Shown: positions 1 through 8,797 of the stretch, piece by piece
Layout of the letters: every line of letters begins with the position of its first letter
Position numbering within the stretch: position 1 is the stretch's first letter
NCBI GenBank assembly: GCA_024401095.1
Contig: JAKSLR010000009.1
Span: 18,217 to 82,216 of the forward strand
Direction of reading: 5' to 3'
Length of the DNA: 64,000 nt
From: Bacteroidaceae bacterium
Lineage (GTDB): Bacteria; Bacteroidota; Bacteroidia; Bacteroidales; Bacteroidaceae
Program-made: the position numbers and the translations under genes
The notes under the pieces: model-generated
What the model was told of the DNA's origin: nothing
Database searches by the model: none
The model's input: the letters and a program-made list of their open reading frames with translations, nothing else

Positions 1-191
1 GTATCTATGAAGGGGTACTGAATCAATGGTACATAGGAAATTTGCGTGCCGTGGTAAATGAGCCAGTTGATGATACTCTTGCCCCTGATTCTGTAAACAT
101 AGAGATGAAAAAGATCAAGAAAGGTGATGGTGCCTGGTATATGGGAAAGTATTCTGGTAGCGCTGACATTAAGCTCAAGAAGAAACAATGA
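1..191 (+). CDS. Partial C-terminus, probable radical-SAM-associated lipoprotein
   Basis: An open frame enters from the left edge (first full codon at base 3) and ends at TGA 189-191. It gives about 62 residues containing GDGAWYMGKY and a Lys-rich end (IKLKKKQ). The stop overlaps the ATG of the radical SAM gene (ATGA), so the two are translationally coupled. Bacteroidetes have a known rSAM/lipoprotein pair in which a putative lipoprotein gene precedes this type of enzyme; calling this the lipoprotein rests on that order and not on a visible lipobox, because the N-terminus lies outside the window. Confidence 0.55.
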   Translation, partial: IYEGVLNQWYIGNLRAVVNEPVDDTLAPDSVNIEMKKIKKGDGAWYMGKYSGSADIKLKKKQ

Positions 192-1249
192 AATTAAAGC
201 AAAAACTTGTTTTTGAAATAGACCGTTTACGTAGAGAAAACCTGAAAGAGTTGCATCCTCTGCGACAACTTTTCTGGGAGTGTACTTTACGCTGCAATCT
301 GCATTGTCTTCACTGTGGAAGTGACTGCAAAAACATTGCCACTACTCCCGATATGCCTGCAGAAGATTTCTTGAAAGCCGTGGATCAGGTTCTTCCGCAT
401 GTGGATCCTCATAAGCTTATGGTCATTATATCCGGTGGAGAGCCGCTGGTGAGAAAAGACTTGGAGGAAGTGGGTAGAGAATTGCATCGTCGTGAGATGC
501 CTTGGGGCATGGTGAGCAACGGTTTACTTCTTACGCCCGAAAGGCTTCAGAGCTTAATGGCTGCAGGACTTACAGCCATGACCATCAGCCTGGATGGCAT
601 GGAAGAGGATCATAATTGGATGCGTGGGAATCCTGCTAGCTTTCAGTGTGCTCTAAGAGCCATTTCGTTATTGAGCCAGACCCGTTTGGCATGGGATGTG
701 GTAACTTGTGTGAATCGCCGCAATGTGAAATACCTTCCAGAGCTCAGGCAGTTGCTTATAGAAGTGGGTGTGAAGCATTGGAGATTGTTCACTATCTTTC
801 CTGTGGGACGTGCTAAGGAACATCCCGATTTGCAATTACCGGATGACGATTTCCGTTATCTTTTGGATTTCATTGCCGAAAACAGAAAACAACCAGACAA
901 TCCTATTGAACTACAGTTTGCCTGCGAGGGATTTTTGGGTGATTATGAAGGAAAGGTACGCAACAACCTTTACCAGTGTCATGCCGGTATAACAGTGGCT
1001 TCTGTGTTAATTGACGGCAGTATCTCAGCCTGCACCTCTATCCGCAGCAAGTTCTATCAGGGAAATATCTATCAGGACAATCTATGGGAGGTGTGGGAAA
1101 ATCGTTTTGAAAACTACCGAAACCGTAGTTGGGCTAAGCAAGGAGAATGTGCCGATTGTGACATGTTCCGCTATTGCGAAGGCAACGGCATGCACCTGCA
1201 CGATGAAGAAGGAAAGCTGTTGCTCTGTCACCTCAAACGTTTGAAGTAG
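188..1249 (+). CDS. Radical SAM/SPASM enzyme (rSAM/lipoprotein system type)
   Basis: This 353-residue protein has the radical SAM cluster motif CNLHCLHC (Cys36, Cys40, Cys43), which binds the SAM-cleaving 4Fe-4S cluster, followed by the SGGEPL motif that binds SAM. The C-terminal third is a SPASM domain with Cys residues in CHAGIT, SACTS, ECADCDMFRYC and a last LLCH, expected to hold auxiliary Fe-S clusters. SPASM proteins usually modify peptides or proteins. It overlaps the preceding frame by four bases, which suggests that the upstream probable lipoprotein is substrate or partner. I recognise the family as the Bacteroidetes rSAM/lipoprotein-system enzyme from memory; its reaction is unknown. 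Confidence 0.85.
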   Translation: MKLKQKLVFEIDRLRRENLKELHPLRQLFWECTLRCNLHCLHCGSDCKNIATTPDMPAEDFLKAVDQVLPHVDPHKLMVIISGGEPLVRKDLEEVGRELHRREMPWGMVSNGLLLTPERLQSLMAAGLTAMTISLDGMEEDHNWMRGNPASFQCALRAISLLSQTRLAWDVVTCVNRRNVKYLPELRQLLIEVGVKHWRLFTIFPVGRAKEHPDLQLPDDDFRYLLDFIAENRKQPDNPIELQFACEGFLGDYEGKVRNNLYQCHAGITVASVLIDGSISACTSIRSKFYQGNIYQDNLWEVWENRFENYRNRSWAKQGECADCDMFRYCEGNGMHLHDEEGKLLLCHLKRLK

Positions 1250-1254
1250 TCTTG

Positions 1255-1290
1255 AAGGACTAGTCCCTAAGGCGTTAAGGACTAATCCTT
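1255..1290. terminator. Near-perfect 36-base palindrome between convergent genes
   Basis: From AAGGAC at 1255 to ATCCTT at 1290 the sequence folds into about 16 pairs (a few G-U) around the loop GGCG. It lies six bases after the radical SAM stop and just beyond the stop of the convergent PspC gene. There is no long T-run, so I infer a bidirectional terminator or transcript-end hairpin. Confidence 0.5.
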
Positions 1291-1296
1291 CCCAGT

Positions 1297-1485
1297 TTAT
1301 CGTTTCTCCGGCATTATTAAAGCCAGGATAATGTACAGCAGCAGGCCAGGGAAGGCAGCGCTAAAGAATGAAAGGAGTACATATCCGACTCTTACCAATG
1401 TAGGGTCAAGGTCAAAGTATTCTGCAATTCCTGCACATACACCGCAAAGGGTCTTGTTGTTTGATTTAGTAAGTTTCTTTTCCAT
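1297..1485 (-). CDS. PspC domain protein, small membrane protein
   Basis: A 62-residue protein consisting of one PspC domain: a basic N-terminus, the conserved LCGVCAGIAEYFDLDPTLVR segment (residues 13-32), and a hydrophobic helix (about 35-58) ending in MPEKR. In enterobacteria PspC is an inner-membrane partner of the phage-shock response. In Bacteroidetes stand-alone PspC proteins are common and their role is less defined. Here it is monocistronic and convergent with the radical SAM gene. A -7-like TATATTTG lies upstream at 1522-1529, with TTTG on the same strand at 1553-1556 (spacing 23, somewhat long). Confidence 0.85.
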   Translation of the reverse strand: MEKKLTKSNNKTLCGVCAGIAEYFDLDPTLVRVGYVLLSFFSAAFPGLLLYIILALIMPEKR

Positions 1486-1679
1486 ATTCCTTATTTTTAT
1501 AGTTATTCATGTTCTGTATTGCAAATATAGCTAGAAAAAGAACAGGATTGAGCAAATTTGCAATGTTTTTTTACTTCTTGTCCGTTTGAAGACGGCTTTT
1601 TCTAGAAATGTTGCAATGAACATTCATGGATATTCGGAAATTTGATTATTTTTGCAACCATAAGAAAAACTAGAAGACT

Positions 1680-2087
1680 ATGTATACTCAGACACTTACT
1701 GCAGATCAGATGAAACATCTAAGAGAACTGGGCATCGATACCAATGACGCTACACTGGTTCATGTGGACATTGACCAGAGCGATCTCTCTATGGCCTATA
1801 TGGGCAATAATACTTTTATGAAGAAGACCGATTATTCCAAGACATTGGTAGATAATGGTTTGGCCTATTATGTCTATACCCTTCAGGATGTGTTGGAACA
1901 TCTCCCTAAAAAGATTTATGCAGAAGAGGTTTATAGTCTGAGCATCACTCCAGTAAGTAGCCGTTTGTGGAACATTACTTATACCTGCATCAAGGATGAG
2001 GGTGAGGAAACCCTACGTTCTTTTGCTTCTTCACTGATGGATGCAGCCTACAAAATGTTGTGCTACACCAAGATGAACCATTATTAA
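1680..2087 (+). CDS. Conserved hypothetical protein, 135 aa
   Basis: I do not recognise a family. The protein is soluble-looking, with no signal peptide or membrane segment, mixed alpha/beta in character (YSLSITPVSSRLWNITYTC in the middle) and an aromatic, Cys-containing C-terminus (AYKMLCYTKMNHY). A -7 box TATTTTTG at 1647-1654 precedes it by 25 bases, without a clear -33 partner. The start of ribD lies 15 bases after its stop on the same strand, so it may be co-transcribed with the riboflavin genes. That position alone does not justify a functional assignment. Confidence 0.65.
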   Translation: MYTQTLTADQMKHLRELGIDTNDATLVHVDIDQSDLSMAYMGNNTFMKKTDYSKTLVDNGLAYYVYTLQDVLEHLPKKIYAEEVYSLSITPVSSRLWNITYTCIKDEGEETLRSFASSLMDAAYKMLCYTKMNHY

Positions 2088-2102
2088 TAGGTTCATGCTT
2101 TC

Positions 2103-3218
2103 ATGATTTCTTTGGAAGATATCCTTTTCATGCGTCAGGCCATGCAGTTGGCGCAACGAGGTGAGGGTGCAGTAAACCCGAATCCTTTGGTGGGCGCCTT
2201 GGTGGTGCGCGATGGTCGTGTGATAGCACAAGGGTATCATGCGCGTTATGGTGACCTGCATGCTGAACGCAATGCTTTCCGTGACGCCGATGCTAGGGGA
2301 ATAGATTGTCATGGGGCCACCATGTACGTGACGCTTGAACCTTGCTGTCACCATGGGCATCAGCCACCTTGTACACAGGCCGTGATGGAACATGCCATTG
2401 GCCGCGTGGTGGTTGGTCTTCTGGATCCCAATCCGTTAGTGGCAGGTAAAGGCTTGGAAATACTTCGTGCAGCGGGTATCAAAGTGGAAATGATTCACGA
2501 TGTACCAGACGGTCAGAAGGTAGAGGAAGAGCTTCGCTATCAAAATCGTGTATTTCTGAAATATATTACTCAACAAATGCCGTGGGTGGTGGCAAAATGG
2601 GCCATGACACTCGACGGAAAGATTGCTGCGCATACGGGTGACAGCAAATGGGTTTCTTGTGAAGCTTCTCGCCAGTATGTACACCAGATGCGTCATGCTC
2701 TGAAGGGTATCCTCTGTGGAATAGGAACTGTACTTGCCGACGATCCGATGCTGAATTGCCGGCTGGAAGGAAATCCGCGTCAACCTATCCGTATGGTAGT
2801 TGATAGAAAACTCCGTATTCCTTTAGATAGTCAGCTGGTGAAAACGGCTCGTGTCTATCGTACCATCGTGGCTCATGCACCAGGGGCAGATGAATCAAAG
2901 CTGTCGTCCTTAAAGGAAGCGGGTGTGGAATGTTGGTGTCATGAATCACTTTCTGAACTGCTGCATAAGGCCGCTGCTGAGAAGATAGATGGTATCTTGC
3001 TGGAAGGTGGAGGTATCTTGAATGAATCTTTCCTGAAGGAAGGACTGGTAGATGAAGTGGTAGCTTTTGTGGCACCGAAGTTGATAGGTGGTGCGCAGGC
3101 TAAGACTCCTGTAGAAGGAGAGGGCTTTGCACGTATGGCAGAAGCTGTGAAGTTGGGGCAGGTTCGGACTCAACAGTTGGGAGAGGATATTTTAATTGGC
3201 GGAATTGTACAAAGATAA
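2103..3218 (+). CDS. ribD: Bifunctional riboflavin deaminase/reductase RibD
   Basis: RibD carries out the second and third steps of riboflavin synthesis: deamination of the GTP-derived diaminopyrimidine and NADPH-dependent reduction of the ribosyl side chain. The N-terminal domain shows the zinc deaminase motif HAERNAF with the later EPCCHHGHQPPC. The C-terminal half is the dihydrofolate-reductase-like domain (WVVAKWAMTLDGKIA, then LLEGGGILNESF). Its 371 residues fit the family. The stop lies five bases before the ATG of ribE. The FMN riboswitch of this locus is downstream, so ribD is not directly under it. Confidence 0.95.
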   Translation: MISLEDILFMRQAMQLAQRGEGAVNPNPLVGALVVRDGRVIAQGYHARYGDLHAERNAFRDADARGIDCHGATMYVTLEPCCHHGHQPPCTQAVMEHAIGRVVVGLLDPNPLVAGKGLEILRAAGIKVEMIHDVPDGQKVEEELRYQNRVFLKYITQQMPWVVAKWAMTLDGKIAAHTGDSKWVSCEASRQYVHQMRHALKGILCGIGTVLADDPMLNCRLEGNPRQPIRMVVDRKLRIPLDSQLVKTARVYRTIVAHAPGADESKLSSLKEAGVECWCHESLSELLHKAAAEKIDGILLEGGGILNESFLKEGLVDEVVAFVAPKLIGGAQAKTPVEGEGFARMAEAVKLGQVRTQQLGEDILIGGIVQR

Positions 3219-3222
3219 GTAT

Positions 3223-3873
3223 ATGTTTACAGGTATTATAGAAGAGGTCGGAAAGGTTAAGGGCATTCGTCCGGGATCCAGCAGTTTTACGCTGGAGGTA
3301 GAGGCAGAAAAGGTATTGGAAGGTACTGTGGTGGGCGATAGTATTGCCACAAACGGGGTATGCCTGACTGTAACAAGCCTTACGGGTACTGGATTTACTG
3401 CTGATGTAATGCCAGAAACAGTACGTCGTACTTCACTTGGAGAACTCAAGGCAGGAAGTCCGGTGAATCTGGAGAGAGCACTTCAGCTAAGTAGCCGCTT
3501 GGGAGGACATTTGGTTTCTGGTCATATAGATGGAACAGGAAGAGTCTCTCATCTCAAGAAAGATGACAATGCCGTGTGGATGACCATAGAATGCAGTTCC
3601 TCATTATTGCATTATATTATAGAAAAAGGTAGTATTACCATTCAGGGGGTAAGCCTGACGGTGGCACAGGTGGATAGCCACAGCTTCAGTGTTTCGCTAA
3701 TTCCACATACACAGGAGGTGACAACACTCCATACATTGAAGGTGGGTGATCAGGTGAATCTGGAGAATGATGTAATTGCCAAATACGTAGAAAAACTACT
3801 TCTCCCCCAGCCATCGGAAGATGAAAAAATGGCCAAATATAAAGAATTCTTTGGCAATCCCTTGCGTAGCTAA
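3223..3873 (+). CDS. ribE: Riboflavin synthase alpha chain
   Basis: Riboflavin synthase dismutates two 6,7-dimethyl-8-ribityllumazine molecules into riboflavin. The protein (216 residues) starts with the diagnostic MFTGIIEEVG and shows the expected two lumazine-binding repeats, each with a GVCLTV or GVSLTV segment (NGVCLTVTSL near residue 40, IQGVSLTVAQ near 140). I chose ATG 3223 because MFTGIIE is the conserved N-terminus; a TTG nine codons upstream would overlap ribD. It follows ribD by four bases, so the two form one transcription unit ending just before the FMN riboswitch. Confidence 0.95.
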   Translation: MFTGIIEEVGKVKGIRPGSSSFTLEVEAEKVLEGTVVGDSIATNGVCLTVTSLTGTGFTADVMPETVRRTSLGELKAGSPVNLERALQLSSRLGGHLVSGHIDGTGRVSHLKKDDNAVWMTIECSSSLLHYIIEKGSITIQGVSLTVAQVDSHSFSVSLIPHTQEVTTLHTLKVGDQVNLENDVIAKYVEKLLLPQPSEDEKMAKYKEFFGNPLRS

Positions 3874-3898
3874 AGGGAAAACGCTACCTTAGCACCCG

Positions 3899-4030
3899 TA
3901 ATTCTTCAGGGCGGGGTGTAATTCCCCACCGGCGGTATAGCCCGCGAGTTGAAATGATTAGTTTTGTCATGGATACATGAACCGGTGTAATTCCGGTGCC
4001 GACGGTATAGTCCGGATGGTAGAAGAGTTG
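3899..4030 (+). promoter_or_regulatory. FMN riboswitch (RFN element)
   Basis: The region holds the conserved RFN blocks in order: TTCAGGGCGGGGTG, AATTCCCCACCGGCGGT, CCCGCGAG, then GAACCGGTGTAATTCCGGTGCC, GACGGTATAGTCCGGATG and GAAGAG. These form the P1 closing arms and the paired-loop core of the FMN aptamer. It sits in the leader of ribBA, 80 bases before the start, and binds FMN to switch off the downstream genes. The expression platform is annotated separately. Confidence 0.97.
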
Positions 4031-4078
4031 TTGGAATAGGGAGCCGCAGTATACTTTGGGCTACTTATGTCATGACAC

Positions 4079-4110
4079 GTCCTGGAGCAAACCGCTTTAG
4101 GACATTTTTT
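4079..4110 (+). terminator. Riboswitch-controlled intrinsic terminator
   Basis: GTCCTGGAGC (4079-4088) pairs with GCTTTAGGAC (4094-4103) over ten pairs, two of them G-U, around a five-base loop, followed by ATTTTTT. The U-run ends at the base before ATG 4111 of ribBA. It is the natural off-state structure of the FMN riboswitch; formation would also bury the ribosome entry region. Confidence 0.85.
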
Positions 4111-5367
4111 ATGGAAAAAATCAAGTTGAATACTATCGATGAGGCCTTAGAGGCTTTGAGATTAGGCCAGTGTATTCTGGTAGTAGATGACCCAGACAGA
4201 GAGAATGAGGGTGATCTGATTTGTGCTGCTGAATTTGCAACTACCGAGAATGTGAATCTGATGGCTTCTGCAGCCAAGGGCCTTATTTGTATGCCGATGA
4301 GTAAGGTAATGTGTGAGAAACTGAATCTTCCACAGATGGTGACCGACAATGGTGACAATCACATGACAGCGTTTACCGTGAGCATTGACCATATCTCTAC
4401 TTCTACTGGTATTTCTGCTGTGGAGCGAGGGGTAACTGCACGTGCGTGTGTGGAAGATAATGCTAAGCCATCCGATTTTCGTCGCCCAGGCCATATGTTC
4501 CCACTTCAGGCACGCGAGGGTGGTGTGCTGGTTCGTTCTGGTCATACCGAAGCTACTGTAGATCTTTGCCGTCTGGCAGGTTTGAAAGAATGTGGACTCT
4601 GCTGTGAGATCATGCGCGAGGATGGTACCATGATGCGTACTAAGGAGCTGGTAGAGTTTGCCAAGGAGAAAGGATTGGTCATGATCTGTATTGCCGACCT
4701 CATAGCATATCGCCGTCGTACAGAAAAGCTTATTGAACAGGTTACTGTGGCAGATCTTCCTACGAAATATGGAACCTTTAAGTCATACGGCTATGTGAAT
4801 AACATAACCGGTGAACATCATGTAGCGTTGGTCAAGGGTGACATCACCACTGATGAACCTGTGCTTTGCCGTGTACATTCAGAGTGCCTTACCGGTGATG
4901 CTTTTGGCTCTTTGCGTTGCGATTGCGGTGAACAGTTGGCTGAGGCCCTTCGCCGAATAGAAGAAAGAGGTCGGGGAGTATTGTTGTACCTCCGTCAGGA
5001 AGGTCGTGGTATAGGTTTGATAAACAAGCTCCGTGCCTATCATCTTCAGGATCAGGGCATGGATACTGTAGAGGCAAATCTGGCTCTTGGTTTTGCTGCC
5101 GATCTTCGTGAGTATGGTACTGGTGCTTCTATACTGTCAGACCTTGGTGTACATGATCTTATTCTCATGACTAATAACCCGCTTAAGATTCAGGGTCTGG
5201 ATGGCTTTGGCTTGAAGGTGGTAGGTAGAGAACCGATAGAAATGACTTGCAACGAAAAAGATGAATACTACATGTATACCAAGTATTCAAAAATGGGTCA
5301 TCTGCTTCATGTAAAAGATGTAAAGAATGTGATTGCCCGTCACGAAAGTCAATTGAAAACAAAATAA
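4111..5367 (+). CDS. ribBA: Bifunctional DHBP synthase / GTP cyclohydrolase II
   Basis: RibBA supplies both precursors of riboflavin: the N-terminal RibB domain makes dihydroxybutanone phosphate from ribulose 5-phosphate, and the C-terminal RibA domain opens GTP. RibB motifs seen are [11 protein letters not shown] and, later, [14 protein letters not shown] with RSGHTEA. RibA motifs are [20 protein letters not shown], where the Cys residues bind zinc, and RQEGRGIGL. Length 418 fits. ATG 4111 gives the conserved start and directly abuts the riboswitch terminator; the longer frame from 4072 would begin inside the leader. Confidence 0.95.
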   Translation: MEKIKLNTIDEALEALRLGQCILVVDDPDRENEGDLICAAEFATTENVNLMASAAKGLICMPMSKVMCEKLNLPQMVTDNGDNHMTAFTVSIDHISTSTGISAVERGVTARACVEDNAKPSDFRRPGHMFPLQAREGGVLVRSGHTEATVDLCRLAGLKECGLCCEIMREDGTMMRTKELVEFAKEKGLVMICIADLIAYRRRTEKLIEQVTVADLPTKYGTFKSYGYVNNITGEHHVALVKGDITTDEPVLCRVHSECLTGDAFGSLRCDCGEQLAEALRRIEERGRGVLLYLRQEGRGIGLINKLRAYHLQDQGMDTVEANLALGFAADLREYGTGASILSDLGVHDLILMTNNPLKIQGLDGFGLKVVGREPIEMTCNEKDEYYMYTKYSKMGHLLHVKDVKNVIARHESQLKTK

Positions 5368-5378
5368 ATAAATACAAT

Positions 5379-5840
5379 ATGAAAGTTTTAGAAGGACAGT
5401 TGCTGGCACAGGGCCAGAAGATAGGCATTGTTGCCTCACGTTTCAATGATTTTATTGTTTCTCACCTGGTGGCAGGCGCAGAGGATTGCTTTGTCCGTCA
5501 CGGTGGCAATACCGAGGACTTGACACTTGCATTTGTCCCAGGCGCTTTTGAAATTCCATTGATTGCCCAGAAGATGGCAGAGAGTGGAAAGTTTGATGCT
5601 GTTGTCTGCGTGGGTGCAATTATTCGTGGAGCAACTCCTCATTTTGACATGGTTGCCAATGAAAGTGCCAAGGGCATTGCTGCTGCCAGTATGAAGAGTG
5701 GTATTCCTGTAACCAATGGAATATTGACAACCGATAGCATAGAACAGGCTGTAGAACGTGCTGGTACTAAGGCTGGCAACAAGGGTGCCGATGCCATGAT
5801 CTCTGCTATTGAGATGATAAACCTTGCTAAGCAGTTCTAA
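5379..5840 (+). CDS. ribH: 6,7-dimethyl-8-ribityllumazine synthase
   Basis: Lumazine synthase condenses the ribityl pyrimidine with dihydroxybutanone phosphate; the product feeds ribE. Its 153 residues carry the family hallmarks: [12 protein letters not shown] at the start, VPGAFEIPL, the [18 protein letters not shown] loop with the catalytic His, and [12 protein letters not shown] near the end. The family forms icosahedral 60-mers or pentamers. It starts 11 bases after ribBA and is followed by coaBC after eight bases, which places it inside the riboswitch-controlled run. Confidence 0.95.
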   Translation: MKVLEGQLLAQGQKIGIVASRFNDFIVSHLVAGAEDCFVRHGGNTEDLTLAFVPGAFEIPLIAQKMAESGKFDAVVCVGAIIRGATPHFDMVANESAKGIAAASMKSGIPVTNGILTTDSIEQAVERAGTKAGNKGADAMISAIEMINLAKQF

Positions 5841-5848
5841 ATATAAAG

Positions 5849-7048
5849 ATGCTAAAAGGAAAAACTATTCTTCTGGGTGTAAGTGGTAGTATTGCTGCTT
5901 ATAAGATGGCTAATCTGGCTTCTATGTTGGTAAAGTTGCATGCCGATGTGCATGTGCTGATGACAAAGAATGCATGTCAGTTCATTACCCCTGTTACTTT
6001 TGAAACCCTTACAGGGCACAAATGCCTAATAGATACGTTTGACCGTAATTTTGAATTTCAGGTTGAACACGTATCACTTGCAAAGAAAGCAGATTTGTTC
6101 TTGATAGCACCAGCTACTGCGAATGTAATTGGAAAGATTGCTTCCGGTATTTGTGATGATATGCTTACAACTACGGTCATGGCTTGCAAGGCACCTAAGC
6201 TTGTTGCGCCTGCCATGAATACGCAGATGTGGGAAAATCCAATTCTTCAGGACAATCTAAAGAAACTTTTGCATTATGGCTATCTGCTCATTCAACCTGC
6301 AGCTGGGAGATTAGCCTGTGGTGATACAGGTAGCGGTAAGCTTCCTTCCGAAGAGGTGCTATTGCAACAGATCTTGTTGCAAGTGGCCCTTCCACATGAT
6401 TTAGCAGGAAAGCGTGTTCTCTTGACTGCAGGCCCGACCCGCGAAGCGATAGACCCAGTTCGGTTTATCACTAATCATTCCACAGGCAAGATGGGATATG
6501 CCTTGGCAAAGATGGCCTGCCTTCGTGGTGCAGATGTCACTCTTGTTTCAGGACCTGTGAACATAGCTGCTTTCCCTGGGGTAGAGGTGATTCCTGTCTC
6601 TTCGGCAGAAGATATGTTCCAGGCTGTTAAAGCCCGCTATGAAACACAGGATATCCTGATTCTGAGCAGTGCTGTGGCTGATTATACACCGGTAGAGTAT
6701 CATGAACAGAAGACAAAAAAGGCTGATGCAGACATGTCTCTTCCGTTGAAGCGTACGCAGGACATTCTGAAATTCCTTGGTGAGCACAGAAAGGATGGTC
6801 AGGTACTTGTTGGTTTCTCTATGGAAACAGAGAAATTAATAGCCAATTCTACTGCGAAGCTTGAGAGGAAGAATGCGGATCTTATCTGTGCCAACTCTAT
6901 CAGTACAGGAAAGACTGGTTTTGGGGTAGATACCAACCAGGTAACTATGATTAGTCGTACAGATGTTCATGAATTACCTTTGTGCAGCAAGGAAGAAACT
7001 GCAAATTATATTTTGGATGAAATTCTGCTCTTGAACAACAAACAATAA
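5849..7048 (+). CDS. coaBC: Phosphopantothenoylcysteine decarboxylase/synthetase
   Basis: CoaBC joins cysteine to 4-phosphopantothenate (CoaB) and decarboxylates the product (CoaC), two consecutive steps to CoA. The N-terminal flavoprotein domain has GVSGSIAAYK, the active-site region HVSLAKKADLFLIAPATAN and PAMNTQMWENP, then GRLACGDTGSGKL with the reducing Cys. The C-terminal synthetase has TAGPTREAIDPVRFITNHSTGKMG. Length 399 is standard. The CoaC half is an FMN enzyme, so its place eight bases after ribH behind an FMN riboswitch is biochemically sensible. Confidence 0.95.
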   Translation: MLKGKTILLGVSGSIAAYKMANLASMLVKLHADVHVLMTKNACQFITPVTFETLTGHKCLIDTFDRNFEFQVEHVSLAKKADLFLIAPATANVIGKIASGICDDMLTTTVMACKAPKLVAPAMNTQMWENPILQDNLKKLLHYGYLLIQPAAGRLACGDTGSGKLPSEEVLLQQILLQVALPHDLAGKRVLLTAGPTREAIDPVRFITNHSTGKMGYALAKMACLRGADVTLVSGPVNIAAFPGVEVIPVSSAEDMFQAVKARYETQDILILSSAVADYTPVEYHEQKTKKADADMSLPLKRTQDILKFLGEHRKDGQVLVGFSMETEKLIANSTAKLERKNADLICANSISTGKTGFGVDTNQVTMISRTDVHELPLCSKEETANYILDEILLLNNKQ

Positions 7049-7077
7049 AGAAAAAATATTAACTAAAACCTTTAACC

Positions 7078-7854
7078 ATGTATCTTTTAGCTGTAGATAT
7101 GGGTAACACCAACATTGTAGTTGGTGTTCTCAATGAAACAGAAGTTGTACAGTCTATTCGTTTGTCTACAGACCGTCGAAAAACAAATTTTGAATTTCTC
7201 ATTCAGCTTCGTCAGCTTTTGGAGGTGTTCCATATAGATGTCAAGGACATTTCTGATGGTATTCTCTCTTCTGTGGTGCCGGAACTTACTCTTCAGGTAA
7301 GCTGGGCTATGGAACAATTGCTAGGCAAGAAAATTCTGACTTTGGGTAATCCCGAGGTCAAGACTGGTCTTGTCATTGACATAGAGAATCCTTCTACGTT
7401 AGGCAAAGACCGTATTGCCGATGCTGTGGGTGCACTTCATGAGTACCCTGTTCCGCTTATGATTGTAGATATGGGCACTGCTACCACTATCAGTGTCATC
7501 AGTAAGGAAAAGAAGCATATTGGCGGAATGATCATTCCAGGTGTGAGAACTTCATTGAACTCCTTGAGTGAACATGCATCGCAGTTGCCTTTCATTCCGA
7601 TTGAAGCGCCAAACCATCTTATCGGTAGAAATACGGTGGATTGCATGAAAAGCGGTGTGTTGTACGGAAATGCCAGCATGATAGATGGCTTGATTGACAG
7701 GATTGCAGAACAGATAGGCGAGGAGCCTACCGTGGTGGCAACAGGAGGTCTAAGTCAGCTTATTACGCCTTACTGTAAGCATCGTGTCATTTATGAGGAA
7801 AACCTGCTTTTGAAGGGACTCTATTACATTTATAAGGAAAACTGTAAAAAATGA
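7078..7854 (+). CDS. coaX: Type III pantothenate kinase
   Basis: CoaX phosphorylates pantothenate, the first step of CoA synthesis; this type is not feedback-inhibited by CoA and needs a monovalent cation. The 258-residue protein shows the ASKHA-fold motifs: DMGNTNIVVGV at the N-terminus, GKDRIADAVGA (residues about 104-114), VDMGTATTISVI, and GGMIIPGVRTSL. It follows coaBC by 29 bases and overlaps the next gene by four bases, so it belongs to the ribBA-coaX run. Together with coaBC it covers three steps of CoA synthesis. Confidence 0.93.
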   Translation: MYLLAVDMGNTNIVVGVLNETEVVQSIRLSTDRRKTNFEFLIQLRQLLEVFHIDVKDISDGILSSVVPELTLQVSWAMEQLLGKKILTLGNPEVKTGLVIDIENPSTLGKDRIADAVGALHEYPVPLMIVDMGTATTISVISKEKKHIGGMIIPGVRTSLNSLSEHASQLPFIPIEAPNHLIGRNTVDCMKSGVLYGNASMIDGLIDRIAEQIGEEPTVVATGGLSQLITPYCKHRVIYEENLLLKGLYYIYKENCKK

Positions 7855-8765
7855 CAGAGCGTAAGGATAGTGTCTTGTTGGGACACTTGTCTCTCATTGC
7901 CTGTAATGTGGTATGGGGGGTCATGGCTCCGTTCTCTAAGGATGTCATGAATACCGGCATGATTTCTGCCTGGTCACTTTCTGGAGCTCGTGTGGTAGGT
8001 GGTGCCTTGGTGTTTTGGCTTATTAGCTTACTGGTTCCTGATAAATGGTTGAAGCACGAGAGGGTAGAGAAGGCAGATTTGTTACAGTTGTTTTGGGCTT
8101 CCATGCTGCTCATGGTGGCTTCCATGTCTCTGAACATTGTAGGAACGAAATATACCAGCCCTATTGATGCTACTGTAGTATGCAGTATAACACCAGTCCT
8201 TACGCTTATATTCTCGGCCTTCCTCATTCATGAGAAGATAACCTGGCTGAAGACCTTAGGTGTGGCACTGGGCTTTGCTGGTGTCTTGGCTTTTATCTTT
8301 AATGGTCAGTCAAATGTGGCTACCCAAGCGGAAAATCCGATGCTGGGTAATGCACTTTGCTTCCTTTCTCAGGTTTGTGGTGCACTTTATCTGGTTTTAT
8401 TTGGAAAAGTCTTGCGTAAGTACTCTTCCTTTACTGCCATGAAATGGATGTTCTTGATGTCTGCAGTGGTAATGTTTCCTTTTTTGATTACCGGATTTAT
8501 GGAGACTCAATGGATGGACTTGCCGATGAGTGGATGGTTTGATATAGCATTCATTGTGCTTATAGGCAGTGTACTGTGCTATCTGCTGTTGCCTTTTGGT
8601 CAGCGTACCGTTTCACCTACAGCTGTTGCCATGTATAATTATCTTCGTCCTGTAGCTAGTGCTGTTCTTTCTATATTAATGGGACTGGCACTTCTGGATT
8701 GGCAAACTTCATTCTACTCTGTTCTTATTTTTGCAGGTGTTTATCTGGTGAACAGAAAGAAGTAA
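7851..8765 (+). CDS. EamA/DMT family transporter
   Basis: A 304-residue membrane protein with about ten hydrophobic helices arranged as two EamA repeats (first from SLIACNVVWGVMAPFSKD, second from GNALCFLSQVCGALYLVLFG). The family exports or imports small metabolites, and substrates cannot be read from sequence. It overlaps coaX by four bases (ATGA), so translation is coupled. Some DMT members (RibN) carry riboflavin; given the FMN-riboswitch operon a flavin or pantothenate-related substrate is a fair guess and no more. A bidirectional terminator follows. Confidence 0.88.
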   Translation: MTERKDSVLLGHLSLIACNVVWGVMAPFSKDVMNTGMISAWSLSGARVVGGALVFWLISLLVPDKWLKHERVEKADLLQLFWASMLLMVASMSLNIVGTKYTSPIDATVVCSITPVLTLIFSAFLIHEKITWLKTLGVALGFAGVLAFIFNGQSNVATQAENPMLGNALCFLSQVCGALYLVLFGKVLRKYSSFTAMKWMFLMSAVVMFPFLITGFMETQWMDLPMSGWFDIAFIVLIGSVLCYLLLPFGQRTVSPTAVAMYNYLRPVASAVLSILMGLALLDWQTSFYSVLIFAGVYLVNRKK

Positions 8766-8797
8766 ACGCTTTTGATTATCTGATATAATAGTGAAAG

